Assembly (NCBI GenBank): GCA_008921705.1
Contig: VFFE01007485.1
Span: 339,280 to 403,279, forward strand
Length of the DNA stretch: 64,000 nucleotides
Source of the DNA: Burhinus oedicnemus
Taxonomy: Eukaryota > Chordata > Aves > Charadriiformes > Burhinidae
Direction: 5' to 3'
The translations under genes and the position numbers were made by a program. The number at the start of each line of letters is the position of its first letter. The first letter of the stretch is position 1. A model generated the notes under the pieces. That model was not told the origin of the DNA. It saw nothing but the letters and a program-made list of their open reading frames with translations, and searched no databases. This document shows positions 62,960 through 64,000 of the stretch, in pieces.

Positions 62960-63470
62960 TGCCAGGTCTTGTTAAGTGATCCCACAGACAACCCCTATAG
63001 CTCGGCTTGCATCTATATGTTAGAACCTCTTGCCTTCCCGAACAGGTTGGCTTCATCCAAAGTGCTTATGTGAACAATCCCTGTCCTGTGCAAGCCTCAG
63101 TGCCTGGAAGTGTCTAGGAATGATTTGGGAGAATGCAGGACAAACCTGGGCTGGGAACATGCAAACAATTAATTTGTTGGTATTGTTTATTGTGGGGTAG
63201 TGCCTTGTCCCTCATCCAAACAGACAGCATCTGGAGGCAGCTTTAAACAACAAATCTGCCCGGTAAAAAAGACTGAAATTATAGCTCTAAACATTTTTGC
63301 TCATAGAAAGGTAGAATCCAGTTTTCCATAAGCAGCAGACCATTTCAGAGGAAGATTTGTGCTAAACAATCGCATCCACATGCTGTTCTTATGCTTGGGC
63401 TGGTTACCATTCCTGTGGCTAACCAATTTACAAATAAAGATGGAAATGAAACAGTAGAAAGAATTAAAAT
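62960..63470. other. Unique sequence, nothing identified
   Basis: No open frame of note and no recognised repeat. Confidence 0.5.
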
Positions 63471-63515
63471 TGAAAAAAAAAAAAAGAGTATTAAAAAAAA
63501 TATATTAAAATAACA
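63471..63515. repeat. A-rich low-complexity tract
   Basis: Poly-A run, then AT-rich sequence; A-rich character continues to about 63690. Confidence 0.75.
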
Positions 63516-64000
63516 TTTTAAAAATTACTTATAGGATTAAGATTATAAAATAAGATGAAAACTCAGAGCTTGATAGTGTGTAAAAAAAGCTAAAACCAAA
63601 CAAAATGACCCCCAAAACAGAAAACCAAAAAATCTTAAAAATAAAAAGTGGTGCTTTAAAAGCACCAGAAATAAAAAATGGAATAGGAAAAAACAACCTT
63701 CCTGCCCTTTGTTTTTTTCTGAATTAGGAAAGTAAATAGCAATTATATCTAGATTAAAAGAATTTTACTAAGGTGAATATAAACTTCAGTTTAAATAATT
63801 CAGCTTTTTTCAAAACAACATTGTTTTGTCTGCATTCTAGTTTTAGAAAATGTTAGTTAAAATACATTGATAACACCTTTAAAAATAATTTTAAATCATT
63901 CTGCTTTCCTGCTTCATGTCTGAAAACATTTCCTTAAAGGAAAATTGTATAGAACGAAACAGAAAATTTAAAGCATTCAATAGTTTGCTATTTTCTTGAA
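63516..64000. other. AT-rich unique sequence to window end
   Basis: Very AT-rich, without open frames or recognised repeats. Confidence 0.5.

Overview
The window reads as bird nuclear DNA, most likely from a neoavian species. It is AT-rich, microsatellite-rich and gene-poor. Its recognisable repeats are mainly CR1 LINE copies: nine stretches, most 5'-truncated, several still carrying the avian 3' end that reads ATTCTATGATTCTATGA or close to it. There are also a few retroviral LTR-like blocks of avian type. I found no bacterial features, tRNA, rRNA or CRISPR array, and no intact known protein-coding gene. Every long open frame is short, starts at an arbitrary codon, or falls inside a repeat. 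Two assembly gaps are present (20 N at 40227 and 644 N at 52162).

Layout. 1-13.1 kb: unique sequence with simple repeats and two weak exon-like segments. 13.17-13.84 kb: two CR1 3' ends in opposite orientation, forming a near-perfect inverted repeat. 13.8-18.5 kb: unique sequence with one exon-like segment and a diverged local duplication. 18.5-19.2 kb: minus-strand CR1. 19.2-26.3 kb: unique. 26.27-27.79 kb: a second outward-facing CR1 pair, the right one keeping part of a decayed reverse transcriptase frame. 28.6-29.2 kb: A/C-rich tract, a strong exon-like segment and a GC-rich LTR-like block. 30.6-31.0, 35.4, 37.1, 37.8 and 37.9-38.9 kb: further CR1 remnants, some old. 39-50.7 kb: mostly unique sequence with an AATATGAT tandem repeat and an A/C-rich tract. 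50.7-51.3 kb: an LTR fragment 79 bp upstream of the best coding-exon candidate in the window. 52.1-52.8 kb: gap ending in (GGGAA)n. 55.5-56.5 kb: probable old LTR. 59.1 kb: (CCCTT)n, the complement of the repeat at the gap. The rest is unique AT-rich sequence.

Interpretation. The window is most simply intron or intergenic DNA. The best evidence for a host gene is a 153-base phase 0-0 open segment at 51123-51275 on the plus strand, bounded by AG and GT splice consensus. Several smaller plus-strand segments have good splice-site context, and five of them can be joined without breaking frame. That set was hand-picked, so it is a hypothesis only. I could not name a gene for any of them. Repeat family and subfamily names below rest on remembered consensus patterns, not on a search.
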